A stretch of DNA of 64,000 nt from an uncultured Mucilaginibacter sp. (GTDB lineage: Bacteria; Bacteroidota; Bacteroidia; Sphingobacteriales; Sphingobacteriaceae): contig NZ_CAITNG010000024.1 in the NCBI RefSeq assembly GCF_903893715.1, positions 62,001 to 126,000 on the forward strand, given 5' to 3'. Below the pieces are notes generated by a model. That model did no database searches. It saw only the letters and a program-made list of their open reading frames with translations, and was not told where the DNA came from. Each line of letters opens with the position of its first letter. Positions within the stretch are counted from its first letter, which is position 1. Both the position numbers and the translations under genes were made by a program. This document shows positions 56,075 through 64,000 of this stretch, piece by piece.

Positions 56075-56740
56075 ATGTGCGCCGAAAAAGACGACCTATC
56101 AAAAGCCAATTTAATATCCTACGAAAAATTACTGGAAGGCAATAAGACTTTTGTAAAGGAAACACTCCAACTCGACCCTGACTATTTTGAAAAATTGGCC
56201 GCAGGCCAAACGCCACCCGTTTTGTGGATTGGCTGTGCCGATAGCCGCGTGCCGGCAAACCAGATTACCCATACCAAGCCGGGTGAGATATTTGTGCACC
56301 GCAATATTGCAAACGTAGTGGTACACTCGGATATGAACATGCTTTCGGTGCTCGATTACGCGGTGAACATACTGGAAGTAAAGCATGTGATTGTTTGCGG
56401 GCACTATGGTTGCGGCGGTGTAATTGCGGCATTAAGCAATAAACAGTTCGGGATTGTGGATAACTGGCTGCGCCATATTAAAGATGTTTACCGCCTGCAT
56501 ACAGCCGAATTAGACGGCATTAAAGATGAACAAAAGCGGACCGACCGATTGGTAGAGTTGAACGTGATAGAGAACGTGAACAACCTTTCGTCAACATCTA
56601 TCGTGCAAAACGCCTGGAAAAACGGCCGCGACCTAAGCGTGCACGGTTGGGTGTACCGGTTAAATACCGGCTACATTAATGACTTGAAGGTGAGCGTTAA
56701 AAACAATGAGAAACTAAACGAGGTGTTTAAGTTTAAATAA
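56075..56740 (+). CDS. Beta-class carbonic anhydrase
   Basis: 221 residues. Zinc ligands Cys54, His110 and Cys113 and the Asp56-Arg58 dyad are visible (WIGCADSRVPANQI; VIVCGHYGCGGV). It interconverts carbon dioxide and bicarbonate, supplying bicarbonate to carboxylases such as the biotin-dependent enzyme encoded next to it in the opposite direction; the functional link is inference. No signal peptide. Ends at a shared terminator with the convergent dehydrogenase gene. Confidence 0.95.
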   Translation: MCAEKDDLSKANLISYEKLLEGNKTFVKETLQLDPDYFEKLAAGQTPPVLWIGCADSRVPANQITHTKPGEIFVHRNIANVVVHSDMNMLSVLDYAVNILEVKHVIVCGHYGCGGVIAALSNKQFGIVDNWLRHIKDVYRLHTAELDGIKDEQKRTDRLVELNVIENVNNLSSTSIVQNAWKNGRDLSVHGWVYRLNTGYINDLKVSVKNNEKLNEVFKFK

Positions 56741-56744
56741 ACAG

Positions 56745-56780
56745 AAAGAGCGATGGATTTTAAATCCATCGCTCTTTTTT
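56745..56780. terminator. Bidirectional terminator
   Basis: AAAGAGCGATGGATTT and AAATCCATCGCTCTTT are nearly perfectly self-complementary, with T-tracts on both sides. It separates the convergent carbonic anhydrase and P5C dehydrogenase genes. Confidence 0.9.
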
Positions 56781-58417
56781 TATATCTCCTTATCCAAAAA
56801 CGGATACCTGTAATCTTTAGGCGGATCAAATGTTTCTTTGATGGTGCTTGGCGATACCCAGCGCAGCAGGTTGATCATGGAGCCCGCCTTGTCGTTGGTG
56901 CCTGAACCCCTTGCACCACCGAAAGGCTGTTGACCTACTACCGCCCCTGTTGGCTTGTCATTAATATAGAAGTTGCCCGCGGCGTTGCGCAAAGCGTAGG
57001 TTGCTTTCGCGATAGCATAACGGTCTTGCGAGATAATGCAGCCTGTTAAGGCATAGATGGATGTTTTATCGATGATTTCCAACACCTTGTCAAAATCCCT
57101 GTCATCATAAACATAAACCGTTAACACCGGGCCGAAAAGCTCTTCGCACATGGTGATGTAAAAAGGGTCTTCCACTACAATAACGGTAGGTTCAATAAAC
57201 CAGCCTTTGCTTTTATCGTAATGGCCGCCGGCAATAATTTCGACGCCTTTGTCTTTTTTGGCCTGGTCGATATAGCGTGCCAGCTTATCGAACGATTTCT
57301 CATCGATAACGGCGTTGATAAAGTTTTCGAAGTCCTCGGTCGGGCCCATTTTCAAAGAGGCCAGGTCGCGGGTAAATTTTTCTTTGATGGCAGGCCAAAG
57401 CGATTTGGGTAGGTATGCGCGCGACGCCGCAGAACATTTTTGCCCTTGATACTCAAACGCGCCACGAACCAAAGCCGTTGTTACCACATCAGCGTTAGCA
57501 CTGGGGTGTGCAAGCACAAAATCTTTGCCGCCGGTTTCGCCCACAATGCGCGGGTAGGTTTTAAATTTATGGATATTGGTGCCAATGGTTTTCCAGATGT
57601 TTTGGAACACTGCGGTAGACCCGGTAAAGTGGATGCCCGCAAAATCCGGGTGGCTGAAGATGATATCGCCGGCAATAGGGCCGTCCACCGTAATCATGTT
57701 GATGACACCGGGCGGCAAACCGGCCTCTTTAAATAGCTGCATAATGACATTGGCGGCATACAGCTGGGTATAGGCAGGTTTCCAAACCACCACATTGCCC
57801 ATCATGGCTGCTGATGCTGGCAGGTTTCCCGCAATAGCGGTGAAGTTGAAAGGCGTTATCGCAAATACAAAACCTTCCAACGGGCGCTGCTCAACACGGT
57901 TCCATACGCCTTTGGGCGATATGGGTGGCTGTTGGGCATATATTTCGGCCAGATAGCTTACGTTGAAACGCAAGAAGTCGATAAACTCACAAGCGGCATC
58001 AATTTCGGCCTGGTAAGCGTTTTTCGACTGGCCAAGCATGGTCGCCGCATTCATTTTATAGCGGTATGGTCCGGATAGTAGTTCGGCAGCTTTTAAAAAT
58101 ATGGCGGCACGCTGTTCCCAGGGCATGGCTTCCCAATCGGCTTTGGCGGCAAGGGCGGCATCAATAGCGGCATGTACGTGGCTGGTATCACCTTCGCGGA
58201 AAGTGGCCAACAGGTGCTGATGGTCGTGCGGAGGGCGCACTTCAAGCTTTTTGCCAGTTTTCACTTCTTTATCGCCGATATACATCGGTATATCGGTTAC
58301 TGTGGCGCGGCCTTCTGCAAGGGCGGCTTTCAGTGCGGCGCGCTCTAAACTGCGCGGCCCGTAATTGAGTACCGGCTCGTTTACCGGCTTGGGTACATCG
58401 AAAAATCCTTTAAGCAT
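56780..58417 (-). CDS. pruA: L-glutamate gamma-semialdehyde (P5C) dehydrogenase
   Basis: 545 residues. Aldehyde dehydrogenase landmarks: FAITPFNFTAIAGNLPASAAMMGN, RIVGETGGKDFVLAHPSAN (general base Glu), YQGQKCSAASRAYLP (nucleophile Cys), EELFGPVLTVYVYDD and GQQPFGGARGSGTNDKAG. The N-terminus (FFDVPKPVNEPVLNYGPRSLERAALKAAL) matches the mitochondrial-type P5C dehydrogenases. It finishes proline catabolism to glutamate. The proline dehydrogenase gene is not adjacent. Confidence 0.93.
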   Translation of the reverse strand: MLKGFFDVPKPVNEPVLNYGPRSLERAALKAALAEGRATVTDIPMYIGDKEVKTGKKLEVRPPHDHQHLLATFREGDTSHVHAAIDAALAAKADWEAMPWEQRAAIFLKAAELLSGPYRYKMNAATMLGQSKNAYQAEIDAACEFIDFLRFNVSYLAEIYAQQPPISPKGVWNRVEQRPLEGFVFAITPFNFTAIAGNLPASAAMMGNVVVWKPAYTQLYAANVIMQLFKEAGLPPGVINMITVDGPIAGDIIFSHPDFAGIHFTGSTAVFQNIWKTIGTNIHKFKTYPRIVGETGGKDFVLAHPSANADVVTTALVRGAFEYQGQKCSAASRAYLPKSLWPAIKEKFTRDLASLKMGPTEDFENFINAVIDEKSFDKLARYIDQAKKDKGVEIIAGGHYDKSKGWFIEPTVIVVEDPFYITMCEELFGPVLTVYVYDDRDFDKVLEIIDKTSIYALTGCIISQDRYAIAKATYALRNAAGNFYINDKPTGAVVGQQPFGGARGSGTNDKAGSMINLLRWVSPSTIKETFDPPKDYRYPFLDKEI

Positions 58418-58510
58418 ATCAGTATAATGTTTAACAAATATAAAGATATTACCGATGTGCGAATGGTAAATGTAGGGATGTAAAAATAGGGTGATTTGCA
58501 GAGGAGCAAA

Positions 58511-59425
58511 TCACGGATCCCAAAATTTATCCATACCAGGGGCGGGTTGCCATTTGTCTTTAGGTTCAAAATAATGCCATAACAAAGCCGATACATCCCT
58601 GATGAGTACAAAGCCCTCGTTATAGTGGGTGTAGCTAGTGTCTTTTTGGTTTTTGGTGATGATGCAGAACACATAATCGCCATGGGGCGCATTAACCAAT
58701 GCAACCTCCGAGCGGGAATGGTCTACAAAGCCTTGTTTAGCTGCGACACGCACATAAGGCGGTATTTGCGACATGGCTTCTTCATCCCAATAAATACGCA
58801 CCAGGTTGCGGTACATGCGTTCGCTGGCTGCCGGGCTAACCGCTTTGCCATCGTGTATCAGGGTGAGCAGGCGGCACATTTCGTAGGGCGTTGTCATGCC
58901 CCAACCATATATTTTGCGGATGGCCTCGCGGCCCGCTACCCGCGAATTGACACGGGTGCCGGTAAAGCCGTTTTGATCCAGCCAGGCGTTAATATACTGT
59001 CCGGTAACCAATTTTTGTATCCACAGGCTGGCGGTGTTGTCGCTCATGGTAATCATCAGCATGGCTACTTTTGCCAATTCAATGGAGTCGCCGTTTTTAA
59101 AAGAGCCTAAAATATCGTCGCCGGCGTAGAGCAATGAATCGCGGTAAACCAGTTTTTGGTGGTATTTCAGTTCGCCTTTTTCAATCTTGTCCATCAGTCC
59201 GCATTGTATGCTCACCTTGATCATGCTGGCAGTAGGGAATAGTGTATCGGCATTAATAGCAGCTATTTTACCTGTTTTTAGGTTTTTGACGTATACGCCT
59301 GCATCGCCATGAAAGCCTTTTAAAAGGTCCTGCAATTTGGCCTGCAGCTTTTCATCGGTTTTTTGTTGGGCAAAGGCGCAACAAAACGAGAGTATCAACA
59401 AAGGGGTTATAAACAATGACTTCAT
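58511..59425 (-). CDS. Secreted class A beta-lactamase-fold serine hydrolase
   Basis: 304 residues with a signal peptide (residues 1-20). The SxxK motif is SMIK (Ser67, Lys70) and the SDN motif is intact (128-130). The third motif, normally KTG, reads KQG (230-232), and no ExxLN omega-loop glutamate is seen before TTPYEM; the equivalent region is SRVAGREAIRKIYGWG. It therefore shares the fold, but true beta-lactamase activity is doubtful. It may act on another envelope substrate. Confidence 0.85.
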   Translation of the reverse strand: MKSLFITPLLILSFCCAFAQQKTDEKLQAKLQDLLKGFHGDAGVYVKNLKTGKIAAINADTLFPTASMIKVSIQCGLMDKIEKGELKYHQKLVYRDSLLYAGDDILGSFKNGDSIELAKVAMLMITMSDNTASLWIQKLVTGQYINAWLDQNGFTGTRVNSRVAGREAIRKIYGWGMTTPYEMCRLLTLIHDGKAVSPAASERMYRNLVRIYWDEEAMSQIPPYVRVAAKQGFVDHSRSEVALVNAPHGDYVFCIITKNQKDTSYTHYNEGFVLIRDVSALLWHYFEPKDKWQPAPGMDKFWDP

Positions 59426-59484
59426 AGCAAAACTTTCACCTAATTTAACATTTCTGTTTTAAAAATTGCATTAAAGGTGTTTTG

Positions 59485-59492
59485 TATCTTTG
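59485..59492 (+). promoter_or_regulatory. Probable -7 box of lpxK-pnp
   Basis: TATCTTTG fits TANNTTTG and ends nine bases before the lpxK ATG. Transcription would begin within a few bases of the start codon, giving a nearly leaderless mRNA. Confidence 0.5.
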
Positions 59493-59501
59493 CGGCATAG
59501 T

Positions 59502-60545
59502 ATGATAAAATACCTGCGTTTACTTTTGTTCCCCTTCTCATGCCTGTACTGGTTAGCGGTTGTAGTGCGCAATTGGTGTTATGATGCGAAAATATTTAAA
59601 AGCAGCAGTTTTAATATCCCGGTTATATCAGTAGGTAACCTTGACGTGGGTGGTGCAGGTAAAAGCCCCATGACCGAATACCTGATACGGCTGTTTAGAG
59701 ATGACCGAACTTTGGCAACGTTGAGCCGTGGGTATGGGCGGTTAACCAAAGGGTATATTGAGGCAAGTGCTGATACCAATGCTGCCGAAACAGGCGATGA
59801 ACCGGCGCAGTTTAAACAAAAATTCCCTGACATCACCGTTGCGGTTTGCGAAGATAGGGTAGAAGGTATACTGCGATTAAAAGCCGCTCACAATTTAATT
59901 ATACTCGATGATGCCTATCAGCATCGCGCTGTTAAGCCGGGACTAAGCATTTTGCTATTGGATTACAGCAGGGTATACGAGCCCCGTTGGGTATTGCCCA
60001 CCGGTAACCTGCGCGAGCCTTACGCCGGCCGTAAGCGGGCTGATATTATTGTGGTGACAAAATGCCCGGCAACACTCAACGAATATAAGATGGATAAGCT
60101 ACGGGTGAAGGTGGCGCCATACCCGCACCAGCAATTGTTTTTTAGCGCCATCAGTTACTCTGCGTTGCAGGATATAGATGGTTACAATGTATCATCACAA
60201 ATAGATAGTGATACCATCATTTTTTTATTAACCGGCATTGCCAACCCGGAACCTTTGGTCAAACAACTCGAGAGTACCGCAAAAACGGTAATACACCACA
60301 ATTATCCCGACCATCACCGGTTTAGCACAAAAAATATTGCTAAACTTGCCGATGAGTTTAATGCCTGTAGCGCACAAAAAAAGCTCATTATAACAACAGA
60401 AAAGGATGCGCAACGTTTACGTGAACAGGCATTGGTTGAAACGGTAAAACAGTTGAACTTTTTGGTTGTGCCGATCACGGTTAAATTAATGAACGGCCAA
60501 CAGCAATTTGATACGATAGTTAAAGATTATGTTAGACAATATTGA
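59502..60545 (+). CDS. lpxK: Tetraacyldisaccharide 4'-kinase
   Basis: 347 residues from the ATG; an in-frame TTG lies 12 bases earlier, inside the promoter. The N-terminal membrane-associated helix ([28 protein letters not shown]) is followed by the P-loop [14 protein letters not shown], then LSRGYGR and [23 protein letters not shown]. It phosphorylates lipid A precursor at the inner membrane. Its 3' end overlaps pnp by 17 bases. Confidence 0.96.
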   Translation: MIKYLRLLLFPFSCLYWLAVVVRNWCYDAKIFKSSSFNIPVISVGNLDVGGAGKSPMTEYLIRLFRDDRTLATLSRGYGRLTKGYIEASADTNAAETGDEPAQFKQKFPDITVAVCEDRVEGILRLKAAHNLIILDDAYQHRAVKPGLSILLLDYSRVYEPRWVLPTGNLREPYAGRKRADIIVVTKCPATLNEYKMDKLRVKVAPYPHQQLFFSAISYSALQDIDGYNVSSQIDSDTIIFLLTGIANPEPLVKQLESTAKTVIHHNYPDHHRFSTKNIAKLADEFNACSAQKKLIITTEKDAQRLREQALVETVKQLNFLVVPITVKLMNGQQQFDTIVKDYVRQY

Positions 60546-61350
60546 ACGCACGGCAGCCTATATAAAAGCCCGTATTGGTGATTTTGAGCCTGAAATCGGG
60601 ATTATTTTAGGTACTGGTTTAGGTGGTTTGGTTAACGAAATAGAGATTGAAAAGCAGATGATGTATTCCAACATTCCTGATTTTCCGATTTCGACATTAG
60701 AGTTCCATTCGGGTAAACTGATATTTGGGAAACTTTCGGGTAAAAGGGTGGTTGCCATGCAGGGCAGGCTGCATTATTATGAAGGATATAGCATGCAGCA
60801 AATCACTTTCCCGGTAAGGGTAATGAAAATGTTGGGTATCAAGACACTTTTTGTATCGAACGCAAGTGGCGCCCTCAACCCTGATTTTCGGAAAGGCGAT
60901 TTGATGGTGATAGAAGACCATATCAATCTGCAGGCGCAAAACCCGTTGATCGGCATCAATAACAGCGACCTTGGTCCGCGTTTCCCGGATATGGGCGAAC
61001 CTTATCAGCATACCCTTATTGATAAAGCAATGAAAATTGCCGGCAACAATAAGATTACATGCCACAAAGGTGTTTACGTATCCGTTACCGGGCCGAACCT
61101 GGAAACACGTGCCGAATACCGGTTTTTGCGTATAATTGGCGGCGACGCAGTCGGTATGAGCACCGTGCCCGAAGTTATTGTAGCCAACCATATGGGCCTG
61201 CCTGTTTTTGCCATTTCGGTGCTAACGGATGAAGGTTTCCCCGATACATTGAAGCCGGTTTCGGTTGAAGAGATACTGGCCGTTGCTACCGCCGCCGAAC
61301 CTAAATTGACCCTGATACTAAAAGAACTCATCACCCAACTTGATAACTAA
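60529..61350 (+). CDS. Purine-nucleoside phosphorylase (trimeric, high-molecular-weight-PNP type II)
   Basis: 273 residues. [15 protein letters not shown] (phosphate loop), [113 protein letters not shown] place it in the trimeric PNP/MTAP family that cleaves inosine and guanosine. Translationally coupled to lpxK by overlap and to the porin gene by overlap at its 3' end. Confidence 0.95.
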   Translation: MLDNIERTAAYIKARIGDFEPEIGIILGTGLGGLVNEIEIEKQMMYSNIPDFPISTLEFHSGKLIFGKLSGKRVVAMQGRLHYYEGYSMQQITFPVRVMKMLGIKTLFVSNASGALNPDFRKGDLMVIEDHINLQAQNPLIGINNSDLGPRFPDMGEPYQHTLIDKAMKIAGNNKITCHKGVYVSVTGPNLETRAEYRFLRIIGGDAVGMSTVPEVIVANHMGLPVFAISVLTDEGFPDTLKPVSVEEILAVATAAEPKLTLILKELITQLDN

Positions 61351-63442
61351 CAGGCTTAAATATTTTTTGGCATTACTGCCCTGTTTGTTTGTGCAGGTTG
61401 CTTTAGCCCAATACGGTACTCAACAAAATGCGGGTAACGGGCAGGTACAGCCCAACCACATGCGCGATACTTCCACGGGCACTACCCGCAAAGTGCTGAG
61501 CGACGATGACTTGCTCGACACCTTGCGTAAACAAGAAGAACACCGCCGCGACTCGGTTATTTTTAGTTCGAGATTTATCAGGGTGACCAATGAGCGTTTG
61601 CTGAACGATAGCACACAGATATTCCCGCTGGATACCGGCCTTACCAATTTTGAGAACTATAGTCCGCTATACCAGATCCGCAGCCCTAAGATCAGTATTG
61701 GCGGTTTGGGTTTGGCCGAGAGAAATTTGTTATTTGAGCCCGACAAAACTATAGGCTTTGATGTGGGCCTCCATTACCTGGATGCCTATTTGTTGCTGCC
61801 GCCGGACATACAATACTACCGGGCTCGTGTACCTATTACCAGTTTGTACCTCGTAACTTCTATCGGCAATCTGTCTGAGCAGGTTTTTAAGATAATGCAT
61901 ACGCAAAACATCAAACCCAATTGGAATATCGGGCTCAACTTTAACCGTATTGGTTCGAACGGGGTATACGCCCGGCAACATGCCGATCATTTGGGCGCTG
62001 CCTTTTTTACTTGGTACGAGTCGCCAAGTAAACGTTACAACCTGTTGGCTAACCTGTTTTTTAATAACCTGAAGGCACCAGAAAGCGGCTCCACAACAGC
62101 AGATGCCATATTTACAGACCCAAACGCTACTTCGTTAGGTGGCAGGATAAACTTACCCGTAAGGCTAAATGATACCCGCGACAACATTCGCGACAATGGC
62201 TTTTACATTAAACAATTTTACTACTTAGGACGCGTAGACAGTTTGAGCAGCGATTCGGGCACCACAGCCAAAATACTGCCCACACAGCGCATTGCTTACA
62301 CGTTTTTCTATAACATACAGAAATACAAGTTTCTGCAAAATGATATAGATACGTATAAGGTTTTCCCCGATTCTTATTTTAGCCAGTCCGTTTCGCAAGA
62401 CTCATTGGTAGTCTATCATTTTTCGAATGAGATATCTTATAGTTTTTACCTGCGGGGCAAATCGGTCAGTTTTGTAAAAAACGAGCTTAAGCTCGACTTG
62501 GGCATCAAGCACGACCTTTACAGCTACTCGCAATTTGTTTTGGACACCGCGGCATCTACCGGTTTGCCACAACTGGACAAAAAGAAAGACAACATCTTTC
62601 AGGACATCACGCTAAAGGCAAAGGCCAGCTACCGATTTAGCGACCGCATGGCCTTGGACGCTGATTTCCAGCAGATTGCCCCAACAAGCCGCGATGCCGG
62701 AAACTACCTTTACAGCACCAACCTAACACTGTCAGGAGGTGATAAAGTGGGCAAAGTAATCTTCGGGGCGTACACCCAAAACAGTTCGCCGCCATTGGTG
62801 GCCACCAGTTGGGTATCAAACCACTTTATGTTCAACAATAGCTTCAAAAACACAAAAACAACCGGGCTATCGGTTAATTATATCAATCAGGCCTTACAAC
62901 TCGATTTGAAGGCCGAGTATTTTCTTATCAATAATTACCTGTACTTTGAAGCCCAGCCCGGTGGTATCGATGCTACCCCGATGGAATCTCTTACACCAAT
63001 CAATCTGATCAAACTGAGCGCGGGTAAAAACATCACCTTGGGCCGGTTCCACTTCGATAACTTTGCAGTATACCAAAAAACCGACCAACAATCAACCCTC
63101 CGCACCCCTGACCTATACATTTATAGTAGCCTGTATTATAACCGCTTGCTGTTCCAGGTACTTAATATGAGTACGGGTATTAACGTAAGATACAATTCGC
63201 AATACACAGCCCCGTCGTATGCTGTCGGCCTTGGTCAGTTTTACAACGGGCCGAACGTTCAGTTTTCGTCGTACCCCGTGGCGACCGTTTTTATGAAGGC
63301 GACGCTAAAGAACACTAACTTTTTCATCATGTACGATTATGCCAACCAGGGACTACAGAGCCAGGGATACTATACTGTAAACCGTTATCCTATGCCCGAT
63401 GCCAGCATAAAATTTGGGGTGCTGTGGAACTTCTATAATTAG
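61340..63442 (+). CDS. Putative outer-membrane porin
   Basis: 700 residues. The start is a TTG that overlaps the end of the upstream gene by 11 bases; no ATG lies before the signal peptide ([21 protein letters not shown]), so TTG is the only start that preserves it. After a polar region the protein consists of alternating strands rich in Tyr, Phe and Asn, ending with an aromatic terminal residue pattern (FGVLWNFYN), as expected for a beta-barrel. Members are annotated as 'putative porin' in Bacteroidota. Substrate unknown. Confidence 0.8.
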   Translation: MITNRLKYFLALLPCLFVQVALAQYGTQQNAGNGQVQPNHMRDTSTGTTRKVLSDDDLLDTLRKQEEHRRDSVIFSSRFIRVTNERLLNDSTQIFPLDTGLTNFENYSPLYQIRSPKISIGGLGLAERNLLFEPDKTIGFDVGLHYLDAYLLLPPDIQYYRARVPITSLYLVTSIGNLSEQVFKIMHTQNIKPNWNIGLNFNRIGSNGVYARQHADHLGAAFFTWYESPSKRYNLLANLFFNNLKAPESGSTTADAIFTDPNATSLGGRINLPVRLNDTRDNIRDNGFYIKQFYYLGRVDSLSSDSGTTAKILPTQRIAYTFFYNIQKYKFLQNDIDTYKVFPDSYFSQSVSQDSLVVYHFSNEISYSFYLRGKSVSFVKNELKLDLGIKHDLYSYSQFVLDTAASTGLPQLDKKKDNIFQDITLKAKASYRFSDRMALDADFQQIAPTSRDAGNYLYSTNLTLSGGDKVGKVIFGAYTQNSSPPLVATSWVSNHFMFNNSFKNTKTTGLSVNYINQALQLDLKAEYFLINNYLYFEAQPGGIDATPMESLTPINLIKLSAGKNITLGRFHFDNFAVYQKTDQQSTLRTPDLYIYSSLYYNRLLFQVLNMSTGINVRYNSQYTAPSYAVGLGQFYNGPNVQFSSYPVATVFMKATLKNTNFFIMYDYANQGLQSQGYYTVNRYPMPDASIKFGVLWNFYN

Positions 63443-63475
63443 ACTCAAGAATCAAGAGCCGAGAATCAAGACTGA
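63443..63475. repeat. Word repeat (TCAAGAATCAAGAG)
   Basis: ACTCAAGAATCAAGAGCCGA then GAATCAAGACT: the word AATCAAGA occurs twice, with a weak complementary arm in CTTGACTTTTTTCTCAAG downstream. A near-identical word run, in the opposite sense (CTTGATTCTGGGCTCTT), is at 29653-29669. Confidence 0.6.
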
Positions 63476-63499
63476 TTGGCTTATTTCTTGACTTTTTTC

Positions 63500-64000
63500 T
63501 CAAGTTTTCTGCTTTTTCTTCCTTGCCGCGGGGAACAATACGTTGTTCAGTATCAATCTATAGCCTGGCGAATTAGGGTGCAGGCTCAGGTCTGTTGGCG
63601 GGTCGTTTACCTGATGTTGGTAATCTTCCGGGTCGTGGCCGCCATAAAAGGTCCATTGGCCTTTGCCGTATTCGCCGTGGATGTAGCGTGCCTCTCCGGC
63701 GGTTTTCATTTCGCCCATAATGGTAACGCCGGGTTTTAGCAGGCTTTCGCGGAATGCGGTAGTTAAGCCCATAAAACCTTTTATCACTTTGTCGTGGTTT
63801 TGGGTCAACATACTGGGCACCACATCCCATTTGGCCGAAAAATCAAACAGGGTAAAAAAATCGTGGGCGCGGTCAACCTGGCGGGTTTGGGTAACATCGA
63901 TATTGCTGAACGAGTGCGACATGGGGTTCATGTCGAGCGTGAAATTTTGAAAAGCAAAAGCCTGTGTATAATCCAATTTCGATTGCGCGTCGGGGTCTGC
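63500..64000 (-). CDS. C-terminal part of a Bacteroidota 'asparagine synthetase B' family protein (partial)
   Basis: Reads leftwards from beyond the right edge; 166 residues are visible and the frame is open to the end of the window. FAFQNFTLDMNPMSHSFSNIDV, FFTLFDFSAKWDVVPSMLTQNH, GEARYIHGEYGKGQWTFYGGHDPEDYQHQV and NSPGYRLILNNVLFPAARKKKQKT match a widespread Bacteroidota family that databases call asparagine synthetase B. This portion has no recognisable asparagine synthetase catalytic motif, so the name should be treated with care. Confidence 0.75.
   Translation of the reverse strand, partial: ADPDAQSKLDYTQAFAFQNFTLDMNPMSHSFSNIDVTQTRQVDRAHDFFTLFDFSAKWDVVPSMLTQNHDKVIKGFMGLTTAFRESLLKPGVTIMGEMKTAGEARYIHGEYGKGQWTFYGGHDPEDYQHQVNDPPTDLSLHPNSPGYRLILNNVLFPAARKKKQKT

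Overview
The window is a chromosomal segment of a Bacteroidota bacterium, most likely a member of the Sphingobacteriaceae close to Mucilaginibacter or Pedobacter. This family call is inference from gene content and style. Supporting signs are Bacteroidota-type promoters (TTTG, about 19 nt, TANNTTTG), mostly SD-less starts, an F-type ATP synthase operon without atpD and atpC, a long AtpB with a secreted N-terminal extension, a zinc-free L36, and outer-membrane and lipoprotein genes of Bacteroidota type. No rRNA, tRNA, CRISPR array, integrase or complete insertion sequence was seen.

Layout. 1-5.8 kb: ATP synthase operon (AtpZ-like 3' end, a small membrane protein, atpB-E-F-H-A-G). 5.9-7.6 kb: an AT-rich GmrSD-like (DUF262/DUF1524) putative restriction gene. 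7.6-13.5 kb: accessory enzymes (esterase, two-gene GNAT/flippase unit, EEP nuclease-like protein, DUF1801/YdeI protein, an unrecognised protein, mtgA). 13.5-14.7 kb: rpsF-rpsR-rplI on the minus strand. 14.8-18.9 kb: a palindromic repeat, then a cassette of two paralogous secreted proteins flanking a lipoprotein plus small-protein pair, with a matching inverted repeat upstream of both paralogues. 19-25.5 kb: dnaX, an acidic protein, icd, katG and a YjbR-like gene. 25.9-48.9 kb: the great ribosomal cluster (rpsL-rpsG-fusA-rpsJ, four unrelated genes, then rplC to secY, map, infA, rpmJ, rpsM, rpsK, rpsD, rpoA, rplQ). 49.5-64 kb: dnaK, a sugar nucleotidyltransferase, an M42 peptidase, a GNAT, an acyl-CoA carboxylase beta subunit, carbonic anhydrase, a P5C dehydrogenase, a beta-lactamase-fold protein, lpxK-pnp-porin, and the 3' part of a Bacteroidota 'asparagine synthetase B' family gene.

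How it fits together. Most of the window is housekeeping: energy conversion and the translation apparatus. The unusual material lies between the genes. (1) Many spacers, including those inside operons, hold a hairpin whose arms are built from a short repeated word private to that spacer. (2) Two long spacers carry arrays of paired ACCCAT units one helical turn apart that bracket different palindromes. (3) The four ribosomal or initiation-factor transcripts with recognisable promoters begin with the same GTCC-type start followed by a small hairpin, and the rpsF and infA leaders share 23 identical bases. (4) Strong Shine-Dalgarno sequences survive in front of a few ribosomal genes (rpsG, rpsR, rplI, rplF) in a lineage that otherwise does not use them. 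(5) A prephenate dehydrogenase of the fungal TYR1 type sits between rpsJ and rplC.
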